Assembly (NCBI RefSeq): GCF_030014955.1
Contig: NZ_JAGRPV010000001.1
Location: forward strand, 4,216,001-4,280,000
Length of the DNA stretch: 64,000 nt
Source of the DNA: Cohnella hashimotonis
GTDB taxonomy: Bacteria > Bacillota > Bacilli > Paenibacillales > Paenibacillaceae
Direction of reading: 5' to 3'
Shown here: one piece after another, positions 27,660 to 36,724 of the stretch
How positions within the stretch are numbered: the stretch's first letter is position 1
Layout of the letters: each line of letters opens with the position of its first letter
The notes under the pieces: model-generated
What the model was told of the DNA's origin: nothing
What the model saw: the letters and a program-made list of their open reading frames with translations, nothing else
The model's database searches: none
Program-made: the position numbers and the translations under genes

Positions 27660-27997
27660 GCGAATTCAACCGCCTTCGCGTCCGACCACAAGCGCTCGAG
27701 CGAGTAGTATTCGCGTTCGTCCCGATGGAAGACGTGCGCGACGACGTCGCCCATGTCGATGAGCACCCATCTCGCCGTATCCATGCCTTCGATCCTGACG
27801 CGGGCGCCGGCTTCCTCTGCGCGCTTCTTGATCTCGGTCGAGATCGATTGGACCTGCGTATCCGAATTGCCGTGGCAAATGACGAAGTAATCCGCCACCA
27901 GCGAAATATGCTGCAAGTTAAGCGCCACGATGTCGTTTGCTTTTTTGTCGTCGGCCGCGTCCACGACCTGCCTCATCAACTGTTCCGATTTTGCCAT
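27656..27997 (-). CDS. rsfS: Ribosome silencing factor RsfS
   Basis: Binds uL14 on the 50S subunit and blocks 70S joining in starvation. 113 residues, standard length. Family core DYFVICHGNSDTQVQSI and GMDTARWVLIDMGDVVAHVFHRDEREYYSLERLW. It follows yqeK by 13 bp and overlaps cvfB by 4 bp. Confidence 0.95.
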   Translation of the reverse strand: MAKSEQLMRQVVDAADDKKANDIVALNLQHISLVADYFVICHGNSDTQVQSISTEIKKRAEEAGARVRIEGMDTARWVLIDMGDVVAHVFHRDEREYYSLERLWSDAKAVEFA

Positions 27998-28010
27998 CGT
28001 TCAGCCTCCC

Positions 28011-28598
28011 TCAAGATTTAATCGTAGTGCCCGCCGCGCGAATTTCCCTTACCAGGTCGTTACGCGCCAATACCGTCAGCGGGAAAATCGTTTTTCCTTT
28101 TTCCAATAAATGAACGATCGTCGAGTCGAAGCCCGCGACCAGCGCCTCATTAAGATTCGTCTCCGCAAGCTCGCGGATGCGCTCTACGCCGGGAAATGCC
28201 CGGCTCGGCTCCATGTAGTCCGCAAGGCAGACGATGCGGTCCAGTAACGTCATGTTCTCCCGGCCCGATGTATGATAGCGTACGGCATCCAGCACTTCTT
28301 CATCCTCGACGCCCAACTCCTCGCGAACCGCCCAAGCCCCGACATGCGCATGCCATAGCTCCTTGTCGTATTCCAGCAGCTCGGGCGGCAGGCCTTGCTC
28401 GCGGATGATCCGCTCCATACGGTCCGTCTGCCAGGCCTTGGCATAATCGTGCAGCAGCGCGGCAAGCCATGCCTTGTCCGGATCGCCGCCGTATCGCTGC
28501 GCCAGCACGAACGCCGTATCTACGACGCCGGCGACGTGCCGGTACCGCTTTTCGGGCATCTGGCGCTTGACGGCCTCAATCAACAGTTCGCGATCCAT
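28011..28598 (-). CDS. yqeK: HD-domain Ap4A hydrolase YqeK
   Basis: Symmetrical diadenosine tetraphosphatase that clears the alarmone Ap4A. 195 residues. HD metal ligands are seen in KRYRHVAGVV, LAALLHDYAKA, the two histidines HAHVGAW, and DRIVCLADYMEP. The ATG at 28598 lies inside the end of nadD (23-bp overlap), with a GAAAGGAAGG site within nadD. It is thus tied to NAD synthesis. Confidence 0.93.
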   Translation of the reverse strand: MDRELLIEAVKRQMPEKRYRHVAGVVDTAFVLAQRYGGDPDKAWLAALLHDYAKAWQTDRMERIIREQGLPPELLEYDKELWHAHVGAWAVREELGVEDEEVLDAVRYHTSGRENMTLLDRIVCLADYMEPSRAFPGVERIRELAETNLNEALVAGFDSTIVHLLEKGKTIFPLTVLARNDLVREIRAAGTTIKS

Positions 28599-29193
28599 AC
28601 AAACCCTTCCTTTCGATCTCCGCTCTTACGCGCTCGGGCACCATGTACCGGATCGTCCGCCCTTCGGCGCAGCGCCTGCGGATATCGGTGGACGAAATGC
28701 CGATTCCCGGCATCTCTCCGCGCACGATACGGTCCCGCAGATACGGCGGCAGCTCGGCTTCGGCTTCTGAACGGCCTGCATCTGCGCCGCTTACCGGACG
28801 ATTCAGCGTAATAAAGACGACAAGGCTTGCCAGCTCTTCGATGCGCCTCCAACGCGGCAGGTCGTCCCGCATGTCAGCGCCGACGATCCAGTAGAACGCC
28901 ACGTCCGGATAGCGTTCGCGCAGCTCCAGCACGGTGTCGATCGTATAGGAGGCGCCCTGCCGGTCGAGTTCGGCCGCCTCCACCCGGAACGACGGATGCT
29001 CCGCAATCGCTGCCTCCACGAGCGCCCGGCGCTGCTCGCCGGAAGCGCCGGGCTGCGGCTTGTGGACGGGCACGGAGGTCGGTATGAACCAGACCTCGCT
29101 TAAGTCCGCCGCCTCGCGCGCCGCTTCGGCCGCAAGCAAATGGCCGATATGGACAGGGTCGAAGGTGCCGCCCATCAGCCCGATGCGTCTCAT
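28576..29193 (-). CDS. nadD: Nicotinate-nucleotide adenylyltransferase
   Basis: Makes deamido-NAD from nicotinate mononucleotide and ATP. 205 residues. Nucleotidyltransferase motif GGTFDPVHIGHL at residues 8-19 and the C-terminal ISSTDIRRR are both intact. GGAGG lies 7 bases before the ATG at 29193. Overlaps yqeK by 23 bp and follows yhbY by 13 bp. Confidence 0.96.
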   Translation of the reverse strand: MRRIGLMGGTFDPVHIGHLLAAEAAREAADLSEVWFIPTSVPVHKPQPGASGEQRRALVEAAIAEHPSFRVEAAELDRQGASYTIDTVLELRERYPDVAFYWIVGADMRDDLPRWRRIEELASLVVFITLNRPVSGADAGRSEAEAELPPYLRDRIVRGEMPGIGISSTDIRRRCAEGRTIRYMVPERVRAEIERKGLYGSRTVD

Positions 29194-29206
29194 GCGCGTA
29201 CCTCCT

Positions 29207-29497
29207 TTAAGGGAGCTGGATCTGCTTGTTGTCGCGGGATTCCTTGTACAGCACGATCGTCTTGCCGATCACCTGTACGAGCTCGGCGCCCGAGCGCTCG
29301 GAAAGCTCCTTGGCGACTTCGTAACGGTCATCGTCGTTGTTATTCAGGATCGACACCTTGATCAATTCGCGCACTTCGAGCGCTTCCTCGATATGGCGGA
29401 TCAGATGGTCGTTCGTGCCGCCCTTGCCGACCTGGAAGATCGGGGTCAGGTGATGGGCCTCGGAACGCAAAAATCGTTTTTGTTTGCCGGTCAGCAT
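29207..29497 (-). CDS. yhbY: CRM-domain RNA-binding protein YhbY (YqeI)
   Basis: Small ribosome-assembly protein binding pre-50S particles. 96 residues, full length. The CRM fold reads LTGKQKRFLRSEAHHL, GKGGTNDHLIRHIEEAL, ELIKVSIL and GKTIVLYKES. A longer frame exists, but the ATG at 29497 starts the family N-terminus. The site before it (GAGCAGGGA) is modest. Confidence 0.92.
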   Translation of the reverse strand: MLTGKQKRFLRSEAHHLTPIFQVGKGGTNDHLIRHIEEALEVRELIKVSILNNNDDDRYEVAKELSERSGAELVQVIGKTIVLYKESRDNKQIQLP

Positions 29498-29528
29498 GCG
29501 TATTCCCTGCTCTCTGATAGATAAATGT

Positions 29529-30383
29529 TCAAACCTTCGCCGCTTCGGAAAAGGAAGCCAGCACCGCTTCGCGCATCGCCGCCGCCGGTGCAGGGCGCCC
29601 CGTCCAATATTCGAACGCATAGGCGCCTTGATAAACGAACATGCCGAGACCGCCGTGAATGCGGCAGCCCCGCCGCTCCGCACCGTGCAAAAACGCTGTC
29701 GTCAGCGGATTATAAATGAGATCGCTCGCGACAGCGCCCGGACGCAGCCAGGCCGGATCGGCGGGAACCGCCTCCGTATGGGGGGCCATGCCGACGGACG
29801 TCGTATTGATGACGATGTCCGCCGCTCCGCACGCCTCCGCCAGCAAATGCCAAGGCAAAGCCTTCAGGCGGCCGCCGGACTCGAACGCCGCGGCAAGCTC
29901 CTCCGCCCGCGCCTCGGTCCGATTCGCGACAAGCACCTCTGCCGGGGCCTCCCGCAGCAGCGCCCAGACGATGCCCCGCGCAGCGCCGCCGGCGCCCAGC
30001 ACAAGGATGCGCTTGCCGGCCAGATCCGGCTCCGCTTCTTCCTTAAGCGAACGGACGTAGCCGATACCATCCGTATTGTAGCCGGCGAGCCTGCCGTCAA
30101 CGTTCACGATCGTATTGACCGCGCCGATCGCCTTGGCGCTCTCGTCGATCTCGTCCAGGTAATTCATGACTTCGATCTTGTGCGGGATCGTCACGTTCAG
30201 GCCGCGGAAGCCGAGCGCGCGAATGCCTCGGATCGCGTCGCCGAGCCGGTCGGGCGCCACGTGGAAGGCGCCGTATGCGCCGTTCACACCGCTCTCTCTA
30301 AACGCCCTGCCGAGCATGATCGGCGATCTGGAATGGCGGATCGGGTCCCCGATAACGCCGTAAAGTATCGTATGACTGTCCAT
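29529..30383 (-). CDS. aroE: Shikimate 5-dehydrogenase
   Basis: NADPH-dependent reduction of 3-dehydroshikimate to shikimate in aromatic amino-acid synthesis. 284 residues. Substrate motif SRSPIMLGRAF, catalytic Lys in NVTIPHK, Asp in NTDG, and the cofactor loop VLGAGGAARG with NRT after the second strand. The frame is open for 260 codons upstream in antisense-like sequence. The ATG at 30383 with GGGAGG is the true start. Confidence 0.95.
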   Translation of the reverse strand: MDSHTILYGVIGDPIRHSRSPIMLGRAFRESGVNGAYGAFHVAPDRLGDAIRGIRALGFRGLNVTIPHKIEVMNYLDEIDESAKAIGAVNTIVNVDGRLAGYNTDGIGYVRSLKEEAEPDLAGKRILVLGAGGAARGIVWALLREAPAEVLVANRTEARAEELAAAFESGGRLKALPWHLLAEACGAADIVINTTSVGMAPHTEAVPADPAWLRPGAVASDLIYNPLTTAFLHGAERRGCRIHGGLGMFVYQGAYAFEYWTGRPAPAAAMREAVLASFSEAAKV

Positions 30384-30403
30384 GCCAGCGGCTTCCTCCC
30401 GAC

Positions 30404-31531
30404 TCACAAGATGCAATCCCTGAGCAATACCTTGATGCCTTTGGGCGCGTATACGTCTACGACGGCGCCGGTCGAGCCGTTTGCCTTGATCCAGCCGAGC
30501 CCGGATATGAATATATCCTTCGGTCCGCCTGGCGGGATGCGCAAATTGTGCCGTACGAGCGGCGGCATGTCCGCCAGCTCCTCGCGGGACGGCGGAGACA
30601 GCATCTCGCCGCGATGATTGTCGTACAGCTCGTCGGCCCGCTCCTGCTTGGTGCGGTGCACGGGAATGCCGGAAGACAGATACGCGGTGAACGACTGGCG
30701 CTCTCCTGCCGTAAAGTCGAAGCGGGCCAGCCCGCCGAAAAACAGCGTCTGCTTTTCGTAAAACTGGTAGGTCAGAGGCTTGAGCGGCTTGTCCGGCAGC
30801 AGCGCATGCAGCGTCTCGCGCGGAACGATCTCCGACAAGCGCGACTTGTATACGATGCCGGGCATGTCGATAATGCTGCGGCCGTCGTCCAGCGGAATGC
30901 TGATCGCGTCCAGCGTCGTGCCCGGATAGCGAGACACCGTCAATTCCCTGCCCAGATCGCTGTAATCGGCGATGAGCCGATTGACGAGCGTGCTCTTGCC
31001 GACATTGGTCGCGCCCACGACATAGACGTCGCGATCGCCCCGCAGTTCCCCGATCGCCTCGACGACCCGGTCGAAGCCGATGTTGCGGCGCGCGCTGCAC
31101 AGGACGACGTCGACGACGCGTAGGCCGCCGGCCTTGGCTTGCTTTTGAACCCAATTGCGAAGCCTGTTCCAATTGGTCACCTTAGGCAACAGGTCGATCT
31201 TGTTCACGACGAGCAGCACCGGGTTGTTGCCCACGAAGCGCTGCAAACCCGAGATCATCGAGCCCTCGAAGTCGAACAGGTCGACGATATGCACGACGAG
31301 ACTGTTCGTGGATCCGATGCCGCCGAGCAAACGCAAAAAATCGTCCTGATCGATGGCGACCGACGAGGCGTCGTTGTAATGTTTAATTCGGAAACAGCGC
31401 TGGCAGATGATCGGCTCGCGCTCGCGGGCGGCTTCGGGCACGAATCCCGGCCTCGACGCGTCTTCAATCTGCAGCGATACGCCGCAGCCCGCGCACTTTT
31501 TCGTACTCCAATTATTCTCGATTGTCGGCAA
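30404..31531 (-). CDS. yqeH: Circularly permuted GTPase YqeH
   Basis: GTPase needed for 30S subunit assembly. 375 residues. An N-terminal zinc finger (CAGC at 13-16 and CQRC near 43-46) precedes G motifs in permuted order: G4 NKID, G5-like SARR, then G1 GATNVGKS and G3 DMPG. The start is TTG at 31531, 10 bases after AAGGGGG, and 2 bases past the yqeG stop. Confidence 0.95.
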   Translation of the reverse strand: MPTIENNWSTKKCAGCGVSLQIEDASRPGFVPEAAREREPIICQRCFRIKHYNDASSVAIDQDDFLRLLGGIGSTNSLVVHIVDLFDFEGSMISGLQRFVGNNPVLLVVNKIDLLPKVTNWNRLRNWVQKQAKAGGLRVVDVVLCSARRNIGFDRVVEAIGELRGDRDVYVVGATNVGKSTLVNRLIADYSDLGRELTVSRYPGTTLDAISIPLDDGRSIIDMPGIVYKSRLSEIVPRETLHALLPDKPLKPLTYQFYEKQTLFFGGLARFDFTAGERQSFTAYLSSGIPVHRTKQERADELYDNHRGEMLSPPSREELADMPPLVRHNLRIPPGGPKDIFISGLGWIKANGSTGAVVDVYAPKGIKVLLRDCIL

Positions 31532-31533
31532 TG

Positions 31534-32058
31534 CTACTTGTCCCCCTTATCCGGCCACAAGCCCTGCTTGGTCAGCCTTGACAGCGCGATCTTCTCCACG
31601 CGGCGGTTCATCCTCGTGCCCCAGCCTTCCTCCGCTCTCGCGATCGGCGTCACGAGAATCGTATGCAGGCCCATCCGTCGTCCGCCCAGCACGTCGGTCA
31701 TCATCTGGTCGCCGACGACCACCGCCTGTTCGGCCTTGAGACCCAGCAAGTTCAGCGCTTGCTTAAACGCCTTGTTAAACGGCTTGCGCGCCGCCGGAAT
31801 GAACGGAATGCCTAGCGGCTCGGCGAACTTCGCCACGCGCGTTAAGTTGTTGTTCGATAAAATGACGACCTGGAATCCGAGCGACTTGACCTTGTCCAGC
31901 CAAGCGATCAGCTCAGGCGTCGCAAGCGGGGTGCGCGCGCTTACGAGCGTGTTGTCCAGATCGGTGATAATGCCGCGTACGCCCATGCTAGCTAGCGACG
32001 CCAGATCTATATCGAAGACGGTGCCCACGAGTTGATGGGGCAGCAATCGTTCAAACAT
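31534..32058 (-). CDS. yqeG: YqeG-family HAD-IIIA phosphatase
   Basis: HAD phosphatase at the head of the cluster; homologues include phosphatidylglycerophosphate phosphatases. 174 residues. Motif I is DLDNTLVSA, motif II ILSNN, motif III KPFNKAF and motif IV VVGDQMMTDVLGG. Preceded by a good promoter and 2 bases from yqeH. Confidence 0.92.
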   Translation of the reverse strand: MFERLLPHQLVGTVFDIDLASLASMGVRGIITDLDNTLVSARTPLATPELIAWLDKVKSLGFQVVILSNNNLTRVAKFAEPLGIPFIPAARKPFNKAFKQALNLLGLKAEQAVVVGDQMMTDVLGGRRMGLHTILVTPIARAEEGWGTRMNRRVEKIALSRLTKQGLWPDKGDK

Positions 32059-32092
32059 GCCGCAATGCTCCAGTCTTTATCGGATTGTTCAA

Positions 32093-32121
32093 AATATACC
32101 ACACCCGCCCCGGCCTTGCAA
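32093..32121 (-). promoter_or_regulatory. Sigma-A promoter of the yqeG cluster
   Basis: On the minus strand TTGCAA (32116-32121), 17 bases, TATATT (32093-32098), 35 bases before the yqeG ATG. Confidence 0.7.
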
Positions 32122-32174
32122 AAGGGAACGCTGTCGCCGCCCCGATCGGCATGTTGCGCGGAAATAAAAAAAGA

Positions 32175-32192
32175 AGCGCCTCGACGGGCGCT
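32175..32192 (-). terminator. Terminator of the moxR-DUF58-transglutaminase operon
   Basis: AGCGCC-TCGACG-GGCGCT followed on the minus strand by TCTTTTTTT, 11 bases after the transglutaminase stop. Confidence 0.88.
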
Positions 32193-32202
32193 CCTTAAGC
32201 GT

Positions 32203-34452
32203 TTATAGCGACTTGCGGATCTTGTCGGCCATGGCGTTGAATTGCTCCAGATCGCCTTCGCCTCCGGATTGACCGCCGTAGCGGGCGGACTCGAACTTGC
32301 GCAGCACGCCATCGAATTCGGGCTGCAAGGAGGAGAAGCGTCCGCTCCAGGCGGTAAACGACTCCCGCAGCGTGTCATGCTGGCTGCGCTTCAAGCCTCG
32401 TCTGCCGAGATAGGCGATAAGACGCTCCATCTCCCGCACGATCCGCTGGTTCGGCGTCGCGCCGCGGTAGCGGACGCGGCGCCATACCGTCGCCGTCCAG
32501 GCGCGCCTGCGGACGAGCAGCGCAGCGACGCCGACTACGATCAGCGAGGCGCCGGCGATCGTCCATGTCATAGCCGACCAGCCGCCTTTTTGCGTCGCAG
32601 TCTCCGTCTCTTCGGTGGCGGTGTCGTCTGCGCCGACCGTCGAATCCGGCGTAGCGATCGGCGCGATCTCGGCCATCGGCTGAGGTACGGTAAAGCCGGA
32701 CGTCGGCTCGAACGGAACCCACCCGACGCCTTCGAAGTAAACTTCCGCCCAGGAATGCGCATCCGCATTGCGGACGGTGTACGTGCCGGCGCCGTTCGGA
32801 TCGGCGATATAACCGAGGCCGCTGCGGAAGCCTTCTTCGTCCATCTGATTGCTGCCTGTGGCATAGCCCTTGACCCACCGCGTCGGCAGCCCCAGGGAGC
32901 GAGCCAGCACGACGAAAGCGGTGGAGTAATAATCGCAGTAACCTTGCTTGATCTCGAACAGGAAAGCGTCTGCGATATCCTTGCTTTTCTGCAGGCTCAC
33001 GTCCGGCGTGTTCGTGTACAGATAATTCGTTCTCAGATAGCTCTCGAGCGCCTTGGCCGCGTCGTAATCGTTGCCAGCGTCCGCCGTAATCGAGAGGGCC
33101 AGCTCCGAGACCCGGGCCGGAACTACCGGCAGTTGTCCGTAGGGGGTCAGATCGAAGGGCGCCTCGGCCTCCTTCGAGCGGGTCGCCCGCAGCTTGTCTT
33201 CGTCGATTACGATCATGTCGGATACGACGGTGTAGGATTCCACCGTGGCGGAGCGCTGGAACTTGAGCTCCTGCTCTTCCTTGTTCCATGTAAGCCTGGC
33301 ATTGCCGTTCACGCCCTGCCACTCCGACAGGCCGTCGATCGCTCCCGCGCCGAACAGCACGGGAAGTCGGTCTTTGCGCAAAATGTGGAACGTCTGCGTT
33401 ACCTTTTTCGTCTCGATGCCATCGAGCGTAGGTTTGTCCGCCGGCAGCTCGGCCTCGCCGGGAGCCGCGGACGTCGTTTCCATCCCTTTGCGGTCCGTCC
33501 ATCCTTGTCCGGTATAAACCGCCTTCGTCTCCCCGCGCCAGTAGGCCCGCTGGCTCGTATCCACCGTCATGACGGGCGAATAGTCGAATTCGAAGCCGCC
33601 GCCGATCTTGGCGTCGCTGCGCCCGTATCCCGACTTGGAGGACGGTCCGGATCCCGTACCGCCGCTGTCGCCGCCTCCGATATAGCCGCCTTCGCCGGAA
33701 AAGGCCGGCACTTCTTTGTTCTGTGCCTGAAGCCACAGCGTATACGGATCCTCCAGCAGCACGGGGGCGCGCGGCACCGCGATGCCCGCGAGCATGAGCA
33801 GGCCGATGACGATAATCGCAGGCACGGCTAGCTCGAACGGACGCTCGGCGAGCGCGCTCCAGCTCTCGAAGTGCCGCTCTCTCAATTGCCTGAGATGAAG
33901 AACGACAAGCCAACCGAGCCCGGCCACCACGGCCCAGGCGATGTTCGTCCAAAGCTCGAGCGGAAAAAAGGAATCGATGATGGCAAGGGTGGCGATCGAC
34001 ATCAGAATAAAGCCGATGGCCCTGATCTTGTTCGTGCCCAGATAGGCCATGTAATGAATGATCAGCACGACGCCGGCCGTGATCTCGAAAAACGGATGAA
34101 GCGGCTTGCCGTTCACGATCGCGAACTCGCGGAGCGCCTCCCACCCCTTCAACCCTTCCGGCCAGCCGGTCCAGACGTAGGGCGTGAAAATCAGCACCGC
34201 CGCAAGCACCGCGGCTAACTGCATAACGATTCTGAGCGCAAAGGCGCGGCTGACCAGAAGCTCGATCGCCGCCGCCGCCGCTACGGAAGCGTAAACGACC
34301 GCATACGTTTCCGGCCACCAGTAATTTTTAAAAACTTGTATCAATTGCAGCACGATCACGATTACGAAAAGCCGGTGGAGCCGCTCAAGCACGAGCCTCC
34401 GGAAATAGCCGCTCTCCACCCGGCGTCCTGCGCTTGCGATCATCGTATTCAA
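32203..34452 (-). CDS. Membrane transglutaminase-like protein (TgpA/YebA type)
   Basis: Membrane protein with an outer transglutaminase-like domain, the usual partner of MoxR and DUF58 proteins; substrate unknown. About 749 residues. Six or so N-terminal helices (about 15-240), an outer region with the transglutaminase core at about 480-590 (Cys in QGYCDYYSTAF, His in ADAHSWAEVYF, then the FEPT strand), one more helix (MTWTIAGASLIVVGVAALLV) and a DUF4129-like tail. GGAGG is 10 bases before a TTG at 34452 that overlaps the DUF58 stop (TTGA); an ATG at 34443 is the alternative. Confidence 0.85.
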   Translation of the reverse strand: MNTMIASAGRRVESGYFRRLVLERLHRLFVIVIVLQLIQVFKNYWWPETYAVVYASVAAAAAIELLVSRAFALRIVMQLAAVLAAVLIFTPYVWTGWPEGLKGWEALREFAIVNGKPLHPFFEITAGVVLIIHYMAYLGTNKIRAIGFILMSIATLAIIDSFFPLELWTNIAWAVVAGLGWLVVLHLRQLRERHFESWSALAERPFELAVPAIIVIGLLMLAGIAVPRAPVLLEDPYTLWLQAQNKEVPAFSGEGGYIGGGDSGGTGSGPSSKSGYGRSDAKIGGGFEFDYSPVMTVDTSQRAYWRGETKAVYTGQGWTDRKGMETTSAAPGEAELPADKPTLDGIETKKVTQTFHILRKDRLPVLFGAGAIDGLSEWQGVNGNARLTWNKEEQELKFQRSATVESYTVVSDMIVIDEDKLRATRSKEAEAPFDLTPYGQLPVVPARVSELALSITADAGNDYDAAKALESYLRTNYLYTNTPDVSLQKSKDIADAFLFEIKQGYCDYYSTAFVVLARSLGLPTRWVKGYATGSNQMDEEGFRSGLGYIADPNGAGTYTVRNADAHSWAEVYFEGVGWVPFEPTSGFTVPQPMAEIAPIATPDSTVGADDTATEETETATQKGGWSAMTWTIAGASLIVVGVAALLVRRRAWTATVWRRVRYRGATPNQRIVREMERLIAYLGRRGLKRSQHDTLRESFTAWSGRFSSLQPEFDGVLRKFESARYGGQSGGEGDLEQFNAMADKIRKSL

Positions 34453-35690
34453 GCGGTGCCCGCCTCCAATGCCTTGGGAAGATCCTCCAGGCGCGTAATC
34501 GAGCATAGCTCCCACTGCCTGCCGCGGAATGTGCGCGACCACTGCTGCAGACGTTCGGACGGCTCGGCTTGCGGCGTCCGCTCTGCGATATGGATATGGC
34601 TCGGTCCGGTCCGTCTGGCCGACAAGCCTTCAAGCGCGAACAAGGTTTCGTCCTCCATCGACGGACTGACGAGCACATAGCTCGCGCCGGCCTCGAACTT
34701 CTCCGACGTCTTGCGGAGCACGCGATCGAGCGCATCCTCCCCGTCCGCCTCGACGTCGATCAGATGCTCCATTAACAAATCCCGGTTCACCGGCATTTTG
34801 CCGGCGCCGAACCAGGCGGTGTCCTTGCCGGCGGATACGAAGCCGACCGGCATCCCTCTTCGCAGCGCGAGATTCAGCAGCGAGGTGGCCGTCGACACGG
34901 CCAGCTCGAACGCGTCCGCGCTGCGGTAAGCGCCGGCGCGCCGGTCCAGCACGATGACGAAGCGGGGCAGCGCCTCGCGCTCGTATTCCTTGGATTTCCA
35001 CTGCCCCGTGCGGGCGGTGGCGTTCCAGTGAATACGCGACATCCGGTCGCCGTGGATGTAGTCTCTGACGCCGTCGATCTGCGTCGTCTCCCTCGCCCAG
35101 AGGGAGCTGGCGCGCTGCTCGATCTGACCGGTGCGTGCCTTCCTCAGATGGCGCCATTCCTGCAGCTCGATCATGCGCGGCAGCACCTTGATATGCAGGT
35201 CTTCCCGAAATGCGCCCTGATGCTCGAAAAGGCCGAAAATATCGCGTGTGGAGCACTTGGTCTCCAGAAATTGATAACGGCCCCGCCGAAGCGGCGCGGA
35301 TTCGTATTCGACCTGGCCGCGGCGTTTGTAATCGGGCACGAAGGACAATTCGTATTCCTGGAGATCCGAGCCGCTTAAGCGGACCAGCCGTTCGCGGACA
35401 ATAACGTAAGGCAGCGGCCAAAACCCTGGGACTTGCAGCTGCAATCGGACCTTGAGGCGGGAACCCGCCGCGTACAGACCGTCTTGGCCGGGAACGGCGC
35501 CAAGCGCCCGCTTGCCCTGGATGCCGCCGATGCCGCTCCATCGTCCCAGGAGCAGGTAGAGCCCCAGGCCGTTCATAATAACGAACAGCATCAACGAAGT
35601 TTTGCCGCCCTGGAAAACGACAAACGATAAAGCCGACAAATACAAAATCCCGCAGAACCAGCCGAAGCGGACCTGAGGCAGGCGCTTCAT
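34449..35690 (-). CDS. DUF58 / vWA-like membrane protein (YeaD type)
   Basis: Partner of MoxR ATPases, probably a complex scaffold. 413 residues. Two N-terminal helices (about 6-50), a beta-rich middle, and the DUF58 signature DYIHGDRMSRIHWNATARTG followed by a vWA-like half (FVIVLDRRAGA). The long open frame starts at 35885 inside moxR; the ATG at 35690, 2 bases past the moxR stop, is the natural start. In order moxR-DUF58-transglutaminase, as yeaC-yeaD-yebA in B. subtilis. Confidence 0.87.
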   Translation of the reverse strand: MKRLPQVRFGWFCGILYLSALSFVVFQGGKTSLMLFVIMNGLGLYLLLGRWSGIGGIQGKRALGAVPGQDGLYAAGSRLKVRLQLQVPGFWPLPYVIVRERLVRLSGSDLQEYELSFVPDYKRRGQVEYESAPLRRGRYQFLETKCSTRDIFGLFEHQGAFREDLHIKVLPRMIELQEWRHLRKARTGQIEQRASSLWARETTQIDGVRDYIHGDRMSRIHWNATARTGQWKSKEYEREALPRFVIVLDRRAGAYRSADAFELAVSTATSLLNLALRRGMPVGFVSAGKDTAWFGAGKMPVNRDLLMEHLIDVEADGEDALDRVLRKTSEKFEAGASYVLVSPSMEDETLFALEGLSARRTGPSHIHIAERTPQAEPSERLQQWSRTFRGRQWELCSITRLEDLPKALEAGTA

Positions 35691-35692
35691 GC

Positions 35693-36646
35693 TCAACGCT
35701 CCAGCGCTACCGGCACGGGCAGCTGCTTGAGAACTTCCTGGAGGACGCCGCCGGCCGTAGCGCCCTGCATGCGGGCTTCCGACCGAAGGTGGAGACGGTG
35801 GGCAAGGACGAACGGCGCGGATATCTTGATATCGTCCGGAATGACGTAATTGCGGTGGTGCAGGAACGCATATGCCTTCGCGCAAGCGGCAAGCGCCACC
35901 GAGGCGCGCGGGCTGGCGCCGAGCAGCACCGAAGGATGCTTGCGGGTCGAACGGATCAGCTGCACCAAATAGTCGGCTACGCCGCCGTCCAGGTGGCAGC
36001 CTGCCGCAAGGCGCTGAATGCTCACGATGTCCTCCGCCATGGCGACCGACTCAAGCTGCTCCGCCGCGCGCGACGTGCCGGGCTCGAGCACCAGCCTTTT
36101 CTCGGACTCCTCGTCCGGATAGCCGAGCGAGATCTTCATCAGGAAGCGGTCAAGCTGAGCCTCCGGCAAATTATAGGTGCCTTCGAATTCGATCGGGTTC
36201 TGCGTGGCAAATAAAATAAACGGCTGCGGCAAAGGGTATGTAACCCCGTCGACGGACACATGACGCTCCTCCATCGCCTCGAGCAGCGCGGACTGTGTCT
36301 TGGTCGTCGCTCGGTTGATCTCGTCGGCAAGCAGCAGATTCGACATGACGGGACCCGGCCTGAACACGAACTGCTCCTGCTTCGGATGATAGATGGAAAC
36401 GCCGGTGATGTCGGTCGGCAGCAGATCGGGATTGCATTGGATCCGATGGAACGAACCGCCGATCGAACGGGCGAGCGCCTTGACGAGCTGCGTCTTGCCG
36501 GTGCCGGGCACGTCTTCGATGAGCACGTGTCCCCCGGCGACCAGCGCGGTCAGCAGCCATGCGATCTCGTCTTTTTTTCCGTATATACAAGATTCCATAT
36601 TGCGTCTGATCGAATCTAATAATTGCATGGCGGTCTGTTGTTCCAT
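35693..36646 (-). CDS. MoxR-family AAA+ ATPase (YeaC type)
   Basis: Chaperone-like ATPase. 317 residues. Walker A is EDVPGTGKTQLVKAL near residues 43-57, Walker B LLADEINRA, sensor 1 ATQNP, and the lid has LLGASPRASVAL. GGAGG precedes the ATG at 36646. First gene of the three-gene operon; the sigma-A-like promoter lies 50 bases upstream. Confidence 0.93.
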   Translation of the reverse strand: MEQQTAMQLLDSIRRNMESCIYGKKDEIAWLLTALVAGGHVLIEDVPGTGKTQLVKALARSIGGSFHRIQCNPDLLPTDITGVSIYHPKQEQFVFRPGPVMSNLLLADEINRATTKTQSALLEAMEERHVSVDGVTYPLPQPFILFATQNPIEFEGTYNLPEAQLDRFLMKISLGYPDEESEKRLVLEPGTSRAAEQLESVAMAEDIVSIQRLAAGCHLDGGVADYLVQLIRSTRKHPSVLLGASPRASVALAACAKAYAFLHHRNYVIPDDIKISAPFVLAHRLHLRSEARMQGATAGGVLQEVLKQLPVPVALER

Positions 36647-36694
36647 TGAGGTCCCTCCTAATGGGATCTGGCGGTAGTCCGAGGCTACTCTACT

Positions 36695-36724
36695 ATTATA
36701 CTTGATGGGGATTCGGGACTACAA
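36695..36724 (-). promoter_or_regulatory. Promoter of the moxR operon
   Basis: On the minus strand TTGTAG (36719-36724), 18 bases, TATAAT (36695-36700). The -10 is consensus and the -35 matches at four of six positions. Confidence 0.65.
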
